Source: Paenibacillus qinlingensis (GTDB taxonomy: Bacteria; Bacillota; Bacilli; Paenibacillales; NBRC-103111). From it: a stretch of 64,000 nt of DNA. Where the stretch lies: the NCBI RefSeq assembly GCF_013204845.1, contig NZ_JABMKY010000018.1:1-64000 (forward strand), read 5' to 3'. A program made the position numbers and the translations under genes. Below are positions 50,249-58,500 of this stretch, piece by piece. The notes beneath the pieces were generated by a model. That model was given only the letters and a program-made list of their open reading frames with translations. It ran no database searches and had not been told where the DNA came from. Every line of letters starts with the position of its first letter. The first letter of the stretch is position 1.

Positions 50249-52513
50249 ATGATTCGTCAACTAACATCGATTGGACGTAAATCCAAAAACACACTGAAAC
50301 AAACAAGTCTGGCTGTGCTGCTGACAGGAAGCTTGCTGGCTGCCTCATGGGCAGTTCCAGGGTCATCAGTCGCACACGCCGCTTCAGAGGGCGTTTTTAT
50401 CTCGAAGGATTCCTATTTTATGCTAAATAGAGCGGCACTTTCGTCTTCATCGCTGCAATTTTCCGTACTTTTTCATAATGGAGAAAATCAGACGCTTGAT
50501 TTTAACAAGTATGGTGTACGTGTGACGGATGGTGCTGGACATAGTTACACGGCTAACTTGAGTGAGAAAAAGAGTGGCATCGTGACGGGCGGGCAAGAAG
50601 AAAGCTTCCGATTTTACGCAAATTTGCCAGCTGGTGTAGATGCGGCTGATTTGAAAGTGGATGTATTCCGCTGGGATTATAATAAATCTGATTTCATGAA
50701 TCATCTCGGGGAGTTGCCGGTATCTTCTGTCATCCAAGAAGGGCAGCTGGAAGCGCCAGAAGAGATTATTAGCTTGCGTACATTAGATAGTACACTTGCA
50801 AGTGATGCGTCCCTTGCTTTTGGGCTAGGCCAGAGTGTTCGTGTAACAGAGAATGGCAAATGGTATATGTATACGCAAGTTGCAGCGAAGAACTTAGGCT
50901 CAAGCAGTGTGAAAATACCAGCAACATTGCTGGCTAGACTTGTGGATGCCAATGGTATGAAATACACGGCGACTATTGCGAGTGGTGCGGATACGGCTAT
51001 TTTGCCTAATCAGTCCGATACATTGACGCTCAAAACGCTAATTTCCAAAGGCATGCCGACAAGCGGGCTAACGTTGGAATACTATTACCTCAATCAAAGT
51101 GAAGATGTTTCACTGGGAACCTTGGGTATGAATTCGTCGCTGAAAATGGTAGCTTTGGGCGTTAAAGAGAGCTATGCGGGGCAGCAGGATGGCGAGAACG
51201 TGACAGCGAAGGCAAGCTCGTCTACGTATTCTACACAGGCAGATGGCGTCCACGTTCAGACAGTAGTTACGCTCAGCAATGATGGGGACGTGGTCGCTCC
51301 TGTTCCTTCATTGGCCGCCTCCTACCAGTTCGGTGACTCTGGCTCATCCGTGTCATCGACAGATAATAGTACGCGCAGCGGCTTTTTAGCGCCGAAGGAG
51401 ACGGCGACTTATTACTTTAATGCGACGTTGCCAACGGGCGTCGATCCCAATGCGGCACAGCTCGTGCTGTGGCAGAAAGCAGCGGCGAGCACGGGAAGCA
51501 CGGGAAGCACGGCGGGGAGCGGGACAACTGGTAGCACGGGAAGTGGATCAACGACAGGTAGCAGTGGGGCGACGACGGGAACAACAGGATCTACAGGATC
51601 TACAGGAACGACAGGATCAACAGGTACAACAGGATCAACAGGATCAACAGGATCAACGACAACATCAGGACAACAGCCTGTGGCTGTGTTCCTGCTCAAA
51701 GGCGCGAGCGTAGCCCAAAACGGCTTTACCACAGCGGTAGACTATGAGCTTGGAAGCAAGCTTGCTCTGGGCAGCAGCGTTGTGAACGCGAATCTGGATG
51801 TATCGCTCATTGAGCTTCATACGCATGAGAATGACGATCTTGGCTACAAAACGGCGATTGCCAAATACAAAATCACAAACAACGGCACGAGCACGCTTGC
51901 GCTTCCTGAGTTGCAGAACGAGCTCATCGATAATAAAGGCAATGCATATACCGGCTCACGCCAAAGCGCGGCAGCCACGCAAATTACACCAGGAAGCTCC
52001 TATGTAGTAAGCTACTCCTACTTGCTGCCTAATAAGGAAACGACAGCGGATGATTCATTTGCGCTGAATGTGTACGATGATAAGTCCGTTTCTGAAGGAA
52101 ATGTATCCGCAGGGACGTTCAAAGTGGCTCTGCAGGGAGAAGAAACTGGGGATACCATTGCGATCTATCCATTCTCGCTTAAAGTGAATGACAGCTCGAT
52201 TGGCTGGACGTATAGTGGGGGTACCTATTCGTATGTTCTTCAACTAGACATGGATATTACGCATGAAGATCAAGTCATTATTGATTCTAATTTCTCCAAA
52301 ATCCAATTTGAAATGGTCGACTCTCTCGGACGTATCGTTGGCACCCAAGATGCTTCATTAATGGGCACTGGCAAATTAACGAGCGGCAGCCAGCGAGTAA
52401 CAATTTCTGGACTGAAAAACGAGCAAGTGAATAACGGCATCATCGTCAATATGTACGAGGTCATCAACACACCGAACGGAACGGCGAAGCGCCTTCTGAA
52501 GCAATTTAAGTAA
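50249..52513 (+). CDS. Large secreted multi-domain protein of the export operon
   Basis: A 754-aa protein with a Sec signal (about 1-45, ending AHAA). The N-terminal part (46-410) holds three Ig-like/DUF4352-type beta domains (FMLNRAALSSSSLQFSVLFH; WYMYTQVAAKNLGSSSVKIP; VHVQTVVTLSNDGDVVAPVP). A low-complexity STG/TTG linker (about 412-472) made of STGSTG-type repeats follows, then two more beta domains (TAIAKYKITNNGTSTLALPE; YSYVLQLDMDITHEDQVIID). No wall-anchor or catalytic motif. It begins 19 bases after the permease and may be the exporter's cargo-handling or surface partner. Confidence 0.8.
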   Translation: MIRQLTSIGRKSKNTLKQTSLAVLLTGSLLAASWAVPGSSVAHAASEGVFISKDSYFMLNRAALSSSSLQFSVLFHNGENQTLDFNKYGVRVTDGAGHSYTANLSEKKSGIVTGGQEESFRFYANLPAGVDAADLKVDVFRWDYNKSDFMNHLGELPVSSVIQEGQLEAPEEIISLRTLDSTLASDASLAFGLGQSVRVTENGKWYMYTQVAAKNLGSSSVKIPATLLARLVDANGMKYTATIASGADTAILPNQSDTLTLKTLISKGMPTSGLTLEYYYLNQSEDVSLGTLGMNSSLKMVALGVKESYAGQQDGENVTAKASSSTYSTQADGVHVQTVVTLSNDGDVVAPVPSLAASYQFGDSGSSVSSTDNSTRSGFLAPKETATYYFNATLPTGVDPNAAQLVLWQKAAASTGSTGSTAGSGTTGSTGSGSTTGSSGATTGTTGSTGSTGTTGSTGTTGSTGSTGSTTTSGQQPVAVFLLKGASVAQNGFTTAVDYELGSKLALGSSVVNANLDVSLIELHTHENDDLGYKTAIAKYKITNNGTSTLALPELQNELIDNKGNAYTGSRQSAAATQITPGSSYVVSYSYLLPNKETTADDSFALNVYDDKSVSEGNVSAGTFKVALQGEETGDTIAIYPFSLKVNDSSIGWTYSGGTYSYVLQLDMDITHEDQVIIDSNFSKIQFEMVDSLGRIVGTQDASLMGTGKLTSGSQRVTISGLKNEQVNNGIIVNMYEVINTPNGTAKRLLKQFK

Positions 52514-52518
52514 AAGAG

Positions 52519-52559
52519 AAACAGCCCTACCCTGGAGTTGCCGGGGTGGGCTGTTTTTC
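52519..52559 (+). terminator. Terminator of the export operon
   Basis: AACAGCCC-CCC pairs with GGG-GGGCTGTT around a short loop, followed by TTTTTC. Confidence 0.9.
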
Positions 52560-52563
52560 TTTA

Positions 52564-52926
52564 TTAGCCGATAAATACGAAAGCCGAAATGCCGGAACGA
52601 ACTGTACGTGTACGGAAGATGACACCATCTTCATCAAAAGTTCTAAGAACTAGAGTACGTGAAGTAGGCGTGCCAATTGTACGGAATACGGCAGTTCCAA
52701 ATGCATCAAAGCGAGCTGTTGCAAGGCGGGTTCCATTTAAAGTACGAGCCTCACAGAAAAAGCCAGAAGTGACGAAAGGAACACCGGCGTTATCTACCCA
52801 AAGAATAGTAAGTCGTCTAAGTGTTTGTGTAGGACCGAACTTTTTGCCCACAGGAATGCGCGTGTACGATTTACCAAACTTGCCAGAGTCTTTGAGAGTA
52901 GGGATGCTGCGTTTTGTGTTTTGCAT
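52564..52926 (-). CDS. Hypothetical beta-rich protein, 120 aa
   Basis: Strong ribosome site (AAGGAGGTG nine bases before ATG 52926). Lys/Arg- and Thr-rich, with alternating hydrophobic residues suggesting beta strands (RLTILWVDNAGVPFVTSGFF; RTLVLRTFDEDGVIFRTRTV) and ending SAFVFIG. No signal peptide, no Cys cluster apart from one. The antisense frame is also open, but lacks a comparable start signal. Strong SD plus small basic beta protein would fit a spore or surface protein; this is a guess. Confidence 0.6.
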   Translation of the reverse strand: MQNTKRSIPTLKDSGKFGKSYTRIPVGKKFGPTQTLRRLTILWVDNAGVPFVTSGFFCEARTLNGTRLATARFDAFGTAVFRTIGTPTSRTLVLRTFDEDGVIFRTRTVRSGISAFVFIG

Positions 52927-53134
52927 GTAAGTTTCACCTCCTTCTCTCTATCTGCTTATAGTAGATGTCGAAGGAGGCATGCCCGTTAACTAGATTTACC
53001 TATGTAATAGAAAATGTGTGAATAGATTGTTAGTTTAGCAGATTCGAGGGTTGTGCGAATGAGCCCATGGTTAAACTTAAGAAGAGCGTTTATAATTTAA
53101 CTTTCGTGAAAAAACAAGAGAGCAAGGCTATGAG

Positions 53135-53278
53135 ATGTCCCGAAATCGCCCAAGATCAGAAGACGAGATTCTAGCCTTAAACTATATTGCTCGGTCGACT
53201 TTGAGGAAAGCTTTGACAACGGGCAGCATCAAGTACAATAAAGAAAGCCGGGTGCTGTTTATTGCAGAATATATCTAA
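53135..53278 (+). CDS. Possible 47-aa small protein
   Basis: MSRNRPRSEDEILALNYIAR onward, ending LFIAEYI. Codon use looks natural and a rho-independent terminator follows at 53321. The ribosome site is weak (AAGG about eight bases upstream). Not recognised; could be a remnant of a longer gene. Confidence 0.35.
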   Translation: MSRNRPRSEDEILALNYIARSTLRKALTTGSIKYNKESRVLFIAEYI

Positions 53279-53320
53279 AGCTAAGGAAGCACTTACGTTG
53301 CTAGGGAATGGGGATATGGG

Positions 53321-53352
53321 CACGGACCTCAAGTAGGGTCTGTGTCTTTTTA
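53321..53352 (+). terminator. Rho-independent terminator
   Basis: CACGGACC pairs with GGGTCTGTG (with one G-U) and is followed by TCTTTTTATTT. The only upstream plus-strand candidate is the 47-aa reading frame. Confidence 0.7.
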
Positions 53353-53501
53353 TTTGGTTCTATTCAAACGTTGCTCGACCGAGTCGCTGGAGTGTCCTTA
53401 CACGCGGATACGTCATAGATAATCGGTTTTTTGATGAGAGTATGCTTATGTAAGAGGGGTTCGTGATTAAATAAAGTTTAGTCTAGCGGATCCAGCATAC
53501 C

Positions 53502-53861
53502 TTAATAATTTTCCCCGCGGTAATAGCGCTTAAGTTTTTCTTCCAAATGAACGAGCTGTGCTTCCTTTTCTTCAATATCTTGCAGCAACTTTTGTTTTTG
53601 ATCTTCAATCAGTTTGATTCTCTCCGGCAGAGTTGAGGTTCCTTCGTTCACCTTATCATAATACTTTTTGATATCTTCTACACTCATCCCGGTTTCGCGC
53701 AGACATTTGATAAACACCAGCCAATTCAAATCACCATCTGTATAGAGACGGTTATTCTGCTCGCTTCGGGCGGCAGGTTTTAACAGTCCCTTTCGTTCGT
53801 AAAAGCGGATCGCTCCAATATTGATCCCGACTTCCTTTGCCACTTCTCCAATCGTTAGCAT
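53502..53861 (-). CDS. MerR-family regulator
   Basis: A 119-aa regulator: N-terminal winged HTH (MLTIGEVAKEVGINIGAIRF, YERKGLLKPAARSEQNNRLY) and a coiled-coil dimerisation helix (about 77-113, LPERIKLIEDQKQKLLQDIE). No Cys metal site, so it belongs to the drug/aldehyde or redox type (AdhR/YhdM-like). It is divergent from the SDR gene and probably acts at the palindrome in the SDR promoter. Confidence 0.9.
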   Translation of the reverse strand: MLTIGEVAKEVGINIGAIRFYERKGLLKPAARSEQNNRLYTDGDLNWLVFIKCLRETGMSVEDIKKYYDKVNEGTSTLPERIKLIEDQKQKLLQDIEEKEAQLVHLEEKLKRYYRGENY

Positions 53862-53890
53862 ATGAACCCTCTTTTATTAAAAATTAATAG

Positions 53891-53921
53891 TTGACCTACA
53901 CTAAGTGTAGCATAGTAACTT
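53891..53921 (+). promoter_or_regulatory. MerR-type promoter of the SDR gene
   Basis: TTGACC at 53891-53896, a 19-bp spacer and TAACTT at 53916-53921; the perfect palindrome CTACACT-A-AGTGTAG (53896-53910) fills the spacer. An over-long spacer with a central dyad is the hallmark of MerR activation. Confidence 0.7.
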
Positions 53922-53964
53922 TGAAATCGTAAAAGAAAATCAAATTAGGGAAAGAAGGATAAGC

Positions 53965-54675
53965 ATGAAAAAGACTGCTTTTGTAACTGGAGCAAATAAA
54001 GGAATCGGGTTTGAAATTGTTAAACAGTTAGGTGAAGCAGGATGGAAAGTCCTCCTTGGTGCACGCGATGCCGAACGGGGGAAAGCAGCCGTTTCTGAGT
54101 TAACTTCCAAAGGGTTAGACGTAGTATTTGTGCAAATCGACATGGGTGACTTAAAGAGCATCGAACAAGCAACTGATACGATCGACAAGAATTATTCAGA
54201 TTTGAAACTCCTGATCAATAACGCTGGTATGCCTGGCGCTTTCTCCCGTTCTTTCATGGATACCAAAGAGGAAGATCTACGGAATGCATTCGAAGTTAAC
54301 TTTTTCGGAACTTTCCGTTTGAACCAACGCTTATTCCCGTTAATCAAAGATAACGAAGGCACCATTGTCAATGTATCCACGGATATGGCCTCTCTGGATC
54401 ATATGCAAAATGCTGAAAGAACTTTAAACGCGTTCGATTATAACTCATCTAAAACGGCTAACAATGCCATGACACTTTCAATGGCTTATGAAGTCAAAAA
54501 CAGCAGAGCTCAAGTATTCGCTGTAACACCTGGATTCACCACAACAGACCTTAATGGCAATTCCGCAGGTGGAAAATCGAAAGAAGCCGCCGCTGCGATT
54601 ATAGTGAGTTATGCGACAGATGGCAAACGTCATAACGCCGAATTCTTGGATGAGAAGGGCGTTTATGCCTGGTAA
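53965..54675 (+). CDS. Short-chain dehydrogenase/reductase (carbonyl reductase type)
   Basis: A 236-aa NAD(P)H-dependent reductase. Cofactor motif TGANKGIG at residues 8-15, NNAG near 88-91, catalytic Ser in VNVSTDMAS, and YNSSK (Y157, K161 approximately) as the YxxxK pair. The basic residue after the beta2 strand (ARDAERGKA) favours NADP. Likely induced by the divergent MerR regulator and used for detoxifying reactive carbonyls. Confidence 0.9.
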   Translation: MKKTAFVTGANKGIGFEIVKQLGEAGWKVLLGARDAERGKAAVSELTSKGLDVVFVQIDMGDLKSIEQATDTIDKNYSDLKLLINNAGMPGAFSRSFMDTKEEDLRNAFEVNFFGTFRLNQRLFPLIKDNEGTIVNVSTDMASLDHMQNAERTLNAFDYNSSKTANNAMTLSMAYEVKNSRAQVFAVTPGFTTTDLNGNSAGGKSKEAAAAIIVSYATDGKRHNAEFLDEKGVYAW

Positions 54676-54801
54676 CAAGGAACTCCTGATAAGAAAAACT
54701 CTTGCCGCGTATGTTGCGGACAAGTGTTTTTTTGAATACCATGACGAGGCTACTTGTATGATTAGGTATGCAATGCGTATTGATATGTCGAAGCGTTACC
54801 C

Positions 54802-55785
54802 CTATAGCGGTTTATCAGGCTGAACCCACATATCCCCGGCCCAAGTATGAATATGATACCACCGTTCACCTTGCGAATTGGTCCATCGTTCGAATGCATC
54901 TACAGTTTGAGCTGATAACACCCCAAAGGTTGGGAAAGGCATTGTTGGAAATAGATAGAGCCTGACATCCTTCAATAGAGTGAGCCGTTCATTGATTGTT
55001 TCAGACCCTACAGGCTCAGCAAATTCAGGCTGAATCCAAAAAATATTGCCATCCTGAGACCGAACATGGTAGACGCCATTCTGTGTTTTTTCCAAGGCAA
55101 ATACTTTCTGTGGAGGAATCAGCTTAGCATCTGAGGGACGTTGCAGACGATTTGATGTATCATAGTCTTCCATGTACAAGGTTTCGGTCGGGAGATCCAT
55201 CTCCTGATTCACAATCTCCATATCTAGTAACATTTGAGGCTGAGAGACAACCCACATATCTCCCAGCCAAGAAGTCTCAATGCGATAAGAGTTGGTTAAG
55301 TACGATGCAGGCGATTCAAATATGGCATTCGCATGAACCGTTTGCGGGGCGAGTACAGCATCCGTTCTCGTTGATAAAGATGGTTGCGTATAAAGATAGG
55401 AGTCCCACAGCAATGCAATGTTCGTATCAAGCTGCTTGAGGATGCCAATTTTGTCATAATCCAGGTGCATCCAGAGATCACCGGCCCATGTGGTCTTAAT
55501 TTTAATCCATACCTTTTCCCCGCGCTGTTTGGTGTACCAAGCTTGCTCTGCATCAACGGTAGTCACATCTTGAGGAGTAAGTGCAGCAAATGGTTTGCGC
55601 GATTCGTCTGTTGTGGAGTAAAGCGGCGTCTGCTCGAGTAAGGTGATGACCGGTGGGATTTTAGGCGGAATAAATTCTTTGTGCGGTGGTGGCGCAGCAG
55701 TTGCCTGCAAAGTGCTAATAACAGTGAACAACATCATGACAAAGACGAGGGCAATGACATTCCTGATTCGTGTTTTGAATTGCAT
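54802..55785 (-). CDS. Secreted protein with repeated SH3-like WxGDxW modules
   Basis: A 327-aa exported protein: signal peptide (about 1-30, ending TATA), then four related segments of about 70 residues, each pairing a PLYS/YLYTQ-type strand with a T/S-W-A/L-G-D-x-W motif: TTWAGDLWMHLD, TSWLGDMWVVSQ, the diverged SQDGNIFWIQPE, and HTWAGDMWVQPD. This is a bacterial SH3-like repeat pattern that suggests wall binding. No enzymatic domain. It ends close to the SDR gene in a convergent arrangement. Confidence 0.78.
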   Translation of the reverse strand: MQFKTRIRNVIALVFVMMLFTVISTLQATAAPPPHKEFIPPKIPPVITLLEQTPLYSTTDESRKPFAALTPQDVTTVDAEQAWYTKQRGEKVWIKIKTTWAGDLWMHLDYDKIGILKQLDTNIALLWDSYLYTQPSLSTRTDAVLAPQTVHANAIFESPASYLTNSYRIETSWLGDMWVVSQPQMLLDMEIVNQEMDLPTETLYMEDYDTSNRLQRPSDAKLIPPQKVFALEKTQNGVYHVRSQDGNIFWIQPEFAEPVGSETINERLTLLKDVRLYLFPTMPFPTFGVLSAQTVDAFERWTNSQGERWYHIHTWAGDMWVQPDKPL

Positions 55786-55898
55786 ATACTGTTTTCACCT
55801 CAATTACCTAATGTTGTAAATATAGACTCGGTAAAGAGCTAAATTGTTGCGAAAGTATCGAATTTTTTCGTTACAACAAGAACAGGAATATACATAAA

Positions 55899-55939
55899 AG
55901 AAAAAGCCAGCCCTTTGGATGCACCGAAGGACTGACTTT
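55899..55939 (-). terminator. Terminator of the crystallin-like gene
   Basis: AAAGTCAGTCCTT pairs with AAGGGCTGGCTTTTT on the minus strand, followed by a T-rich tail. Confidence 0.8.
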
Positions 55940-55946
55940 CCATTAT

Positions 55947-56315
55947 TCATAAACGTCTGTAGCCGCGTGGGAGTCGGCCGGTATTGTTGATGATGCGAAT
56001 CTGAGCAGCCGTTAGGCGTTGGTTCGTAGAAATGAGCGATTCCACATCGTTGCCTCGAATTAAATCATCCAAGTCTCTTAAGCTCCGACTGCCTCTGTAC
56101 ACAATGTATCTGCCTCCGAAATTCCGCTGGCTAAATACAATTAATGTTGCATTCGGACTAGTTGAGAAAAATCGTAAACTTTCGATGCCATCAAAGATAG
56201 ACTCTAAATTGGTAATACCAAGGTTACCTCTGTAAGTCTGACGTGCTCCAAAGAAGTTTTCTTCCGAGTACACCGTCAAGCGTGGATAAGTCACTAGCGC
56301 GTTTACTTGTAGCAT
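55947..56315 (-). CDS. Beta/gamma-crystallin-like protein
   Basis: A 122-aa protein with two Greek-key motifs: LTVYSEENFFGARQTYRGNL...GIESLRFFS and LIVFSQRNFGGRYIVYRGSR...DVESLIST, each with the (Y/F)xxxxFxG hallmark and the aromatic-strand ending; a basic tail (RLPRGYRRL) follows. Such domains often bind calcium and occur in spore-coat proteins such as protein S. No signal peptide. ATG 56315 is chosen because AAGGAGG lies ten bases upstream and directly abuts the earlier ATG at 56324. Confidence 0.8.
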   Translation of the reverse strand: MLQVNALVTYPRLTVYSEENFFGARQTYRGNLGITNLESIFDGIESLRFFSTSPNATLIVFSQRNFGGRYIVYRGSRSLRDLDDLIRGNDVESLISTNQRLTAAQIRIINNTGRLPRGYRRL

Positions 56316-56418
56316 TACTATCATTCCTCCTTTTTATTAACTATATGAAAGGATGGAAGAAGTAGATTGGATGAATAACTGCTAGATTAGCCTCTTTTTA
56401 CACGAGGAATCTCAGCAA

Positions 56419-56452
56419 GAAGAGACCCTCCCATTACAGGAGGGTCTCTTTC
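56419..56452. terminator. Symmetric hairpin (terminator-like)
   Basis: AGAGACCCTCC pairs perfectly with GGAGGGTCTCT around a 7-nt loop; the following T-run is short on both strands. It may terminate the phosphoesterase transcript (minus). Confidence 0.6.
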
Positions 56453-56460
56453 CATGTAAA

Positions 56461-56644
56461 TAGTTCGGATATTTCGACTTAAATGAGCCTCGTCGGCTCT
56501 GAAGCGAGCTTTAATCCGATTTTACCGAACTAAATAGCCGATAATTGTGATGACAGGTAATTAAGGGCATTTTAAGTGGGCAAATTCGGACTATAGCTGC
56601 TAAACACAGGCAACGGTCACAATTAAGTGGGGAATGTCGGACTA
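56461..56644. repeat. Four-box dispersed element, variant half-site type
   Basis: Four 21-bp boxes (8+5+8) start at 56461, 56512, 56573 and 56624, spaced 51, 61 and 51 bp. Half-sites are TAGTTCGG, TAAGTCGA, TAATCCGA, TAGTCCGA and TAAGTGGG, consensus TA(A/G)(T/G)(T/C)(C/G)G(G/A), different from the TAGATGGA/TAACTGTA type of copies A to E. It occupies the 373-bp gap upstream of the crystallin-like gene. Confidence 0.7.
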
Positions 56645-56688
56645 AAGCTCCTAAATGCCACGAACAATAAGAATTAAGCTGGGCAGCG

Positions 56689-57864
56689 CTACTTCACATC
56701 ATACCCCTTCGCGATGGATGGCTCGATCCATCGCTTTTCGGTATGCTCGCGGCGCAGTATGACGACGCGTTCAGGGTAGACGTCGACGACGAGGCTCTGG
56801 CTGAGCAACTGCGTCTCGGGCTCGTTCTTAGCGCTCCACACCTCGCGGATGGAGGCGCTGGAAGCGGCAAGAAACTTCAGCTGCTTTACTTGGCTGGTCG
56901 TTTCAACGTTCCAGTGGGTGTGCCCACTGAACAAAATGACGTTCGGGTGCGCGTCAAGCAGCGCACGCAGTTCCTTGTGCTGGACGACGCCCAGCTCCGT
57001 ATCTGTACCATCCAGCGTGCTTGGCAGCGGCTGATGGAGGAACACGAACACGGGCTTGCTGGCATCCGCCGAGCTCGCCGCCGTGAGCCGCTCGCTCAGC
57101 CAGCTGAGCTGCGTGGGAGAGAGGTACGCATCCTCGTTGACGGATGCGTCCACGTCTCTATACGCTTCCCCGCTAAGGAACAGGAAGCGGTAGCCCTCCA
57201 CGACAAGCTCGTGATAAGGCTTGTCGTACCCCATCATGCGTTCGAATAACGCGACCGCATCACGGCTTGTCCACGAAGTGTTTATCTTCGTGTAATCCAT
57301 CTTGCCATCCGGCGAGCGGTACATGCCGTAGTACTCGTGGTTGCCCATGGTTGCCTGCACAGGGGCATGAGGCTGGCGGCTGAGCAGCCCCAGCAAGCTG
57401 CGATAATCGCTCTCGCTGCCATTCGTGAGATCGCCATTCAGGACAAGCAACTTGCTGTCTGGGCGCAGCTCATGGTGATCGGCGAGCGCTTGCCGCAGCA
57501 GCAGCTGGGAAGCCGAGTCCGACGACAGGATATGAACGTCGCTCATTACCGAGAAGGAAAACAACGGTGCAGCTGTTTTCGGCTCTGCCTGTGCAGCAGC
57601 TGTTTTCGGTTCTACCTGCGCAGCAGCGGGTTGTATCTCTGTTTGAGCACTGGCGGTTTGCGATTCATCTTGTGGAGCAACTGTTTGCAGCTCATTTTGT
57701 GCTAGAACAGGTTGTGAATCCTCATGTGCATTAGTGGTTTGCGGTGACATTTCTACAGGAGCATGCTGTGATGCGCGAGTAGACTTGATGCCTCCCCCAA
57801 CAGGGTTAATCAACGCCAACCCCAACAAAACCACCAAACTACTCCGTATGATAGATAGAAACAT
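56689..57864 (-). CDS. Secreted calcineurin-like metallophosphoesterase
   Basis: A 391-aa exported phosphoesterase: N-terminal signal (about 1-32), a Gln/Ala/Thr-rich linker with AAAQVEPKTAAAQAEPKTAA repeats (about 45-100), then the metal motifs in order: SDVH (D108/H110 approximately), NGDLTNG, GNHEYYG, FLHQPLP and FSGHTHWN. Both metal-bridging Asp and the catalytic His are present. The C-terminal domain closes with VILRREHTEKRWIEP. The catalytic region is clearly GC-richer than the linker. Confidence 0.9.
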   Translation of the reverse strand: MFLSIIRSSLVVLLGLALINPVGGGIKSTRASQHAPVEMSPQTTNAHEDSQPVLAQNELQTVAPQDESQTASAQTEIQPAAAQVEPKTAAAQAEPKTAAPLFSFSVMSDVHILSSDSASQLLLRQALADHHELRPDSKLLVLNGDLTNGSESDYRSLLGLLSRQPHAPVQATMGNHEYYGMYRSPDGKMDYTKINTSWTSRDAVALFERMMGYDKPYHELVVEGYRFLFLSGEAYRDVDASVNEDAYLSPTQLSWLSERLTAASSADASKPVFVFLHQPLPSTLDGTDTELGVVQHKELRALLDAHPNVILFSGHTHWNVETTSQVKQLKFLAASSASIREVWSAKNEPETQLLSQSLVVDVYPERVVILRREHTEKRWIEPSIAKGYDVK

Positions 57865-58051
57865 AAGAAACCCTACCTTCCAATAAGTGTGTCGTCATGC
57901 GCTTTTTCTTTTCTATGTCTTTAACCAGCTCTTCTTGTATTCAACCATTTCTTGTCCTATTATCTTGGCCTCGCGCGGCTCTCACCTCACGCCCTACTGG
58001 TATTCCCCTGCAAAAAAGAATTTATTTAACTACCCAATTTTTGTAATTCGC

Positions 58052-58101
58052 TTGACTTCAATGTTATTTGGTTGTATGGTTAATTACATGAGTAACTAAC
58101 C
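58052..58101 (+). promoter_or_regulatory. Promoter and operator of the YtrA-type operon
   Basis: TTGACT (58052-58057), 17 bp, TATGGT (58075-58080). GGTTAATTAC (58078-58087) and GTAACTAACC (58092-58101) form an inverted repeat with one mismatch that overlaps the -10 and start site, a typical GntR/YtrA autoregulatory operator. Confidence 0.8.
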
Positions 58102-58131
58102 AATGTAGTGACGAAAGCGGTGGTGAGAATT

Positions 58132-58500
58132 GTGGGATTTATGATGGATGATAGCCGCCCTATTTTTGTACAAATCGCAGAGCAGATTGAGGATGACATA
58201 ATCGAATCACGCATGCTGGAAGAATCGCAGGTTCCTTCTACGAATCAATTTGCAGCCTTTTATCAGATCAATCCGGCAACGGCAGCGAAGGGTGTTAACC
58301 TGCTAGTGGATCAAGGAATTTTATACAAGAAGCGTGGAATTGGCATGTTTGTAGCAGAGGGAGCGAGGGCGAAGCTGATGGAGAAGCGGAAAGAACTCTT
58401 TTATGAGCAATATGTCGTGACAATGGTGAGAGAAGCGGAGAAACTCGGCATAACCGTAGAGCAATTGACAGAAATGGTGCGGAGAGGGGAGAAAGCGTAA
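58132..58500 (+). CDS. GntR-family regulator, YtrA subfamily
   Basis: A 122-aa repressor: MDDSRPIFVQIAEQIEDDII, the HTH with VPSTNQFAAFYQINPATAAK, wing ILYKKRGIGMFVAEGARAKL, and a short C-terminal helical domain. YtrA regulators control ABC exporters. The exact start is uncertain: GTG 58132 has GGTGAG four bases upstream; ATG 58141 also fits. The stop overlaps the ATPase start by one base. Confidence 0.88.
   Translation: MGFMMDDSRPIFVQIAEQIEDDIIESRMLEESQVPSTNQFAAFYQINPATAAKGVNLLVDQGILYKKRGIGMFVAEGARAKLMEKRKELFYEQYVVTMVREAEKLGITVEQLTEMVRRGEKA

Noticed and set aside
51412..51732. Val/Pro/Asp-repeat protein on the minus strand
   Set aside because: It is only the antisense of the STG-repeat linker in the 754-aa gene.
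52589..52930. Plus-strand 113-aa frame opposite the 120-aa gene
   Set aside because: No ribosome site at its start; the minus-strand gene has a consensus AAGGAGGTG.
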